NCBI RefSeq assembly: GCF_900162615.1
Contig: NZ_FUFN01000010.1
Coordinates: 254,149 to 318,148, forward strand
Source of the DNA: Virgibacillus proomii
GTDB lineage: Bacteria > Bacillota > Bacilli > Bacillales > Amphibacillaceae
Length of the DNA stretch: 64,000 nucleotides
Direction of reading: 5' to 3'
Positions 61,783 through 64,000 of this stretch are shown here, piece by piece. A program made the position numbers and the translations under genes. The number at the start of each line of letters is the position of its first letter. Positions within the stretch are counted from its first letter, which is position 1. The notes under the pieces are model-generated. The model made no database searches. It was not told the DNA's origin and saw only the letters and a program-made list of their open reading frames with translations.

Positions 61783-62261
61783 TGGGAACAGAAACAGCAC
61801 GTATTATGTCCATCTATCATGATTCCGTTGTTGATGGAGAAGGACTACGCACGGTAATTTTTTTTGCAGGATGCCCCCATTTTTGCAAAGGATGCCACAA
61901 TCCAAAATCATGGAATATAAGAAATGGAAAAGAAATGCAAATTGAGGAAGTTGTCAAAGAGGCTCTTAACCCATTAACGGATATTACATTAAGTGGTGGT
62001 GATCCTTTTTTCCAAGCGAAAGCAGCTTCTAAAATTGCGAAACAGCTTAAAGAGGAACATGGGAAAAACATCTGGGCTTACACAGGGTGGACGATTGAGC
62101 AACTGCTAACAATAAAAGACGAGAATCAATTGGAATTGCTAAGATATGTCGATGTATTAGTTGATGGCCCATTTATTTTAGCAGAACGAGATTTAACGTT
62201 GTCATTTCGCGGTAGCAGAAATCAGCGAATCATTCATATGGATGAACACCGTCCAATATAG
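61782..62261 (+). CDS. nrdG: Anaerobic ribonucleotide reductase activating protein
   Basis: The 159-residue radical SAM enzyme generates the glycyl radical on NrdD. The 4Fe-4S motif CxxxCxxC is GCPHFCKGCHNPKSW (about residues 30-44). DITLSGGDPFFQ is the SAM-binding GGDP/E motif. The start overlaps the nrdD stop (TAATG), so translation is coupled. Confidence 0.93.
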   Translation: MGTETARIMSIYHDSVVDGEGLRTVIFFAGCPHFCKGCHNPKSWNIRNGKEMQIEEVVKEALNPLTDITLSGGDPFFQAKAASKIAKQLKEEHGKNIWAYTGWTIEQLLTIKDENQLELLRYVDVLVDGPFILAERDLTLSFRGSRNQRIIHMDEHRPI

Positions 62262-62346
62262 AAAGATGTTAACCCTTCTTTATAACGTATAACCTTTCTA
62301 AAAATGCACAAACTAAGCTTGAATTTTTAGAAAGGAGATTGCGTCC

Positions 62347-62532
62347 ATGAATAATTTGACTCAGACAGAACTGGAGAATTTACGAAAAATTATTAGTGAA
62401 CATGGGATGATTGCCAATAAACTCGAAGCCTATGCACAGTCAGCAACGGATCAAGAGTTAAAATCCATATTACTTCAGGATGCGCAGGCTGCAAGACAAG
62501 CACAACAGCAGCTATTACCATTTTTACAATAG
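62347..62532 (+). CDS. Small CotF-associated spore coat-like protein
   Basis: The 61-residue helical protein (NLTQTELENLRKIISEHGMI, then ANKLEAYAQSATDQELK) is typical of the small partner encoded before CotF-like coat proteins (YraG/YraE type) in Bacillus. AAAGGAGAT lies before the ATG. The next gene starts 11 bases downstream, indicating an operon likely expressed in sporulation. Confidence 0.7.
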   Translation: MNNLTQTELENLRKIISEHGMIANKLEAYAQSATDQELKSILLQDAQAARQAQQQLLPFLQ

Positions 62533-62543
62533 GAGGGCTAACA

Positions 62544-62801
62544 TTGTTACAGGATAAAGATATTGTAAATGACTACTTAAACGGATTAAATGCCAGTTTA
62601 AAAAGCTATGCTGATTATATTAGTCAAGCGAATAATGCACAGCTTAGACAAACATTAATTAATATGAGAAATAATGATGAAGCTCGTCAGCGAAAGGTAT
62701 ATAGTTTTGCTTCCCAAAAAGGTCACTATAAGCCAGCAATGCCAGCTGATCAGCAAGAAATTCAGCAAGTGAAGTCAGAGCTGACAGCTGGTCAACAGTG
62801 A
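62544..62801 (+). CDS. CotF-family spore coat protein
   Basis: The 85-residue protein (DIVNDYLNGLNASLKSYADY, then ISQANNAQLRQTLINMRNND, then a Tyr/Lys region SQKGHYKPAMPADQQEIQQV) matches the coat protein F family (CotF/YraF). It is incorporated into the spore coat. The TTG start follows GGAGGG. It supports a spore-forming host. Confidence 0.75.
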   Translation: MLQDKDIVNDYLNGLNASLKSYADYISQANNAQLRQTLINMRNNDEARQRKVYSFASQKGHYKPAMPADQQEIQQVKSELTAGQQ

Positions 62802-62829
62802 GTAAGCTCTTATAGTTTTCATGCAGAAG

Positions 62830-62868
62830 CCTCCCTATGCTATGATAAGTAGTGATAGGGAGGTTTTT
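62830..62868 (+). terminator. Terminator whose right arm carries the next gene's SD
   Basis: CCTCCCTAT (62830-62838) pairs perfectly with ATAGGGAGG (62855-62863), followed by TTTTT. AGGGAGG in the right arm is also the SD for the ATG at 62870. It could both terminate the coat operon and limit expression of the next gene. Confidence 0.7.
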
Positions 62869-62869
62869 C

Positions 62870-63724
62870 ATGATTTACATTGGACTGACTGGATGGGGAG
62901 ATCATTATTCCTTATATCCTGCACAAATTAAACCGAAAGATAAATTAGCTGAATATAGCAGTCATTTTCTTGTTGTAGAAGTGGATGCCTCATTTTATGC
63001 TGTCCAGCCTGTTCATAATGCTGAAAAGTGGGTTTCAGAAACCCCGGAAAACTTTCGCTTTGTCGTAAAAGCATATCAAGGGATGACGGGGCATCGTCGG
63101 AGAGAAGATGACCCATTTTCAACAAAGGCAGAAATGTTTCGAGCATTTAAAGAGTCGTTAAAGCCATATCAACAAGCAAATAAACTGGCAATGGTTTTAT
63201 TTCAATTTCCTCCATGGTTTGATTGTACTAAAGAGAATGTAACTTATTTACGGTATTGTAAAAAAATGATGAACGATATACCAGTTGCATTAGAGTTTAG
63301 AAATCAGTCTTGGTTTAGTGAACGTTTTCGAGACAGTACGTTAATGTTTATGAAGGAAGAAGGATGGATTCATTCGGTTGTGGATGAACCACAAGCTGGT
63401 GAAGGGTCAATCCCAACCATCCTGGTAGCAACAAACGATGACTTAACTTTGATTCGCCTGCATGGCAGGAATGTTCACGGTTGGAATAAACCAACCAGTG
63501 CTGACACGAATTGGCGTGATATACGCTATTTATATAAATACAATGAAAAGGAACTTTTAGAATGGAAAACACGACTGGAAAAGCTGAAAATAGAATCGAA
63601 GGATATTATTGTTTTGTTTAACAATAATTCCGGTGGTGACGCAGCAGGAAATGCAAAGCAATTACAAGAATTGTTAGGGATCGAATATGATGGTCTTGCT
63701 CCAAAGCAATTGGATCTGTTTTAA
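62870..63724 (+). CDS. DUF72 (YecE-like) TIM-barrel protein
   Basis: The 284-residue protein begins MIYIGLTGWGDHYSLYP. It contains VVEVDASFYAVQP, FRFVVKAYQGMTGHRR, LAMVLFQFPPWF, VALEFRNQSWF and a C-terminal LFNNNSGGDAAGNAKQLQEL, all marks of the DUF72/YecE family. The fold is a TIM barrel of unknown biochemical role. The ATG at 62870 follows AGGGAGG; the upstream in-frame ATG at 62852 has no SD. Confidence 0.85.
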   Translation: MIYIGLTGWGDHYSLYPAQIKPKDKLAEYSSHFLVVEVDASFYAVQPVHNAEKWVSETPENFRFVVKAYQGMTGHRRREDDPFSTKAEMFRAFKESLKPYQQANKLAMVLFQFPPWFDCTKENVTYLRYCKKMMNDIPVALEFRNQSWFSERFRDSTLMFMKEEGWIHSVVDEPQAGEGSIPTILVATNDDLTLIRLHGRNVHGWNKPTSADTNWRDIRYLYKYNEKELLEWKTRLEKLKIESKDIIVLFNNNSGGDAAGNAKQLQELLGIEYDGLAPKQLDLF

Positions 63725-63859
63725 TATAGAAACAGGGAAGGTGTTCTGCTTTTGGGCTGATATTAATCGTCCTTTATACGATGAAACAAAGAAGAAATGA
63801 CACTATCAATGATTTATTTATAGAAACGAATGACAATATTAATTAACACAATATTATCA

Positions 63860-63935
63860 TTACGGGCGACCGCGCAAAAAACCCGTTTGAACATCATGTT
63901 TACTTTCCCGACGTTCGTTCATCTTTTTCTTTCAT
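63860..63935 (-). other. Possible tiny ORFs at the right edge
   Basis: On the minus strand a strong SD (AAGGAGATGATC) precedes an ATG at 63935 that reads only 11 residues (MKEKDERTSGK). An overlapping frame from 63922 reads MNERRESKHDVQTGFLRGRP. One small protein with a frameshift, or two overlapping micro-ORFs, are both possible. The rest of 63725-64000 has no gene I can support. Confidence 0.3.
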
Positions 63936-64000
63936 AAAAGATCATCTCCTTATATTTGGAATTGTTTACTTTATACATGATAAAAACAATTCTTGAAAAA

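Noticed and set aside
1..64000. tRNA or rRNA genes
   Set aside because: No cloverleaf with GTTC-A-type T arm or rRNA-like conserved block was recognised in reading both strands.

Overview
The window reads as an AT-rich chromosomal segment of a spore-forming Bacillaceae bacterium, most like the Virgibacillus/Oceanobacillus/Lentibacillus group. The basis is codon usage, strong Gram-positive Shine-Dalgarno (SD) sites, CotF-type spore coat genes, PerR and NrdR sites, a catA-type translational attenuator and a Hol_Tox-type type I toxin. The genus is inference.

Region 1 (1-11764) looks like the right part of a Tn3-family transposon. It holds a decayed tnpA, a serine resolvase (tnpR), a res-like site, an exporter, a seven-gene biosynthetic operon (3234-11356) and a textbook 38-bp Tn3-type terminal inverted repeat at 11727-11764. 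The operon encodes a methyltransferase, a homocitrate-synthase-like enzyme fused to a cupin, an ATP-grasp ligase, an asparagine-synthetase-like amidotransferase, a second ATP-grasp ligase, another methyltransferase and a CsiD/GlaH-like Fe(II)/2-oxoglutarate oxygenase. There is no NRPS or PKS. I recognise no known pathway with this gene set; it is the best candidate for an undescribed system and would plausibly make an exported, amide-linked small molecule built on an alpha-hydroxy carboxylic acid.

Region 2 (11765-25200) is a patchwork. It contains an acetoin/diacetyl-type reductase, decayed genes, a frameshifted chloramphenicol acetyltransferase that keeps an intact attenuator leader, a thioesterase, a membrane-cupredoxin fusion, a GreA paralog, a branched-polyamine synthase homolog (BpsA-like), moaC, a MerR/TipA-like regulator and a polysaccharide deacetylase.

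Region 3 (25200-57480) is ordinary Bacillaceae chromosome. It contains an ABC exporter with its PadR regulator and two matching palindromes, ahpCF with a PerR box, an iron alcohol dehydrogenase, a GT2-GtrA-YfhO glycosylation operon, an HxlR/quinone reductase divergon, an ankyrin lipoprotein, a deaminase, a HAD/LacI divergon, an SDR, ctaB, a CNNM/CorC protein and a P-type Ca2+ ATPase.

Region 4 (57480-64000) holds a metallo-beta-lactamase-fold gene broken by two small mobile elements, a type I toxin-antitoxin locus, NrdR-controlled nrdDG, spore coat genes and a DUF72 gene.

A family of about 150-250 bp double-hairpin repeats is scattered from 23.4 to 58.4 kb: nine copies, all in one orientation. 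Most start just after a TTTAT pentamer and end in TTTAT. One copy interrupts a gene and its clean removal restores the reading frame; another sits between a gene's SD and its start codon. They behave like non-autonomous IS200/IS605-type elements (PATEs) and form the second main discovery.
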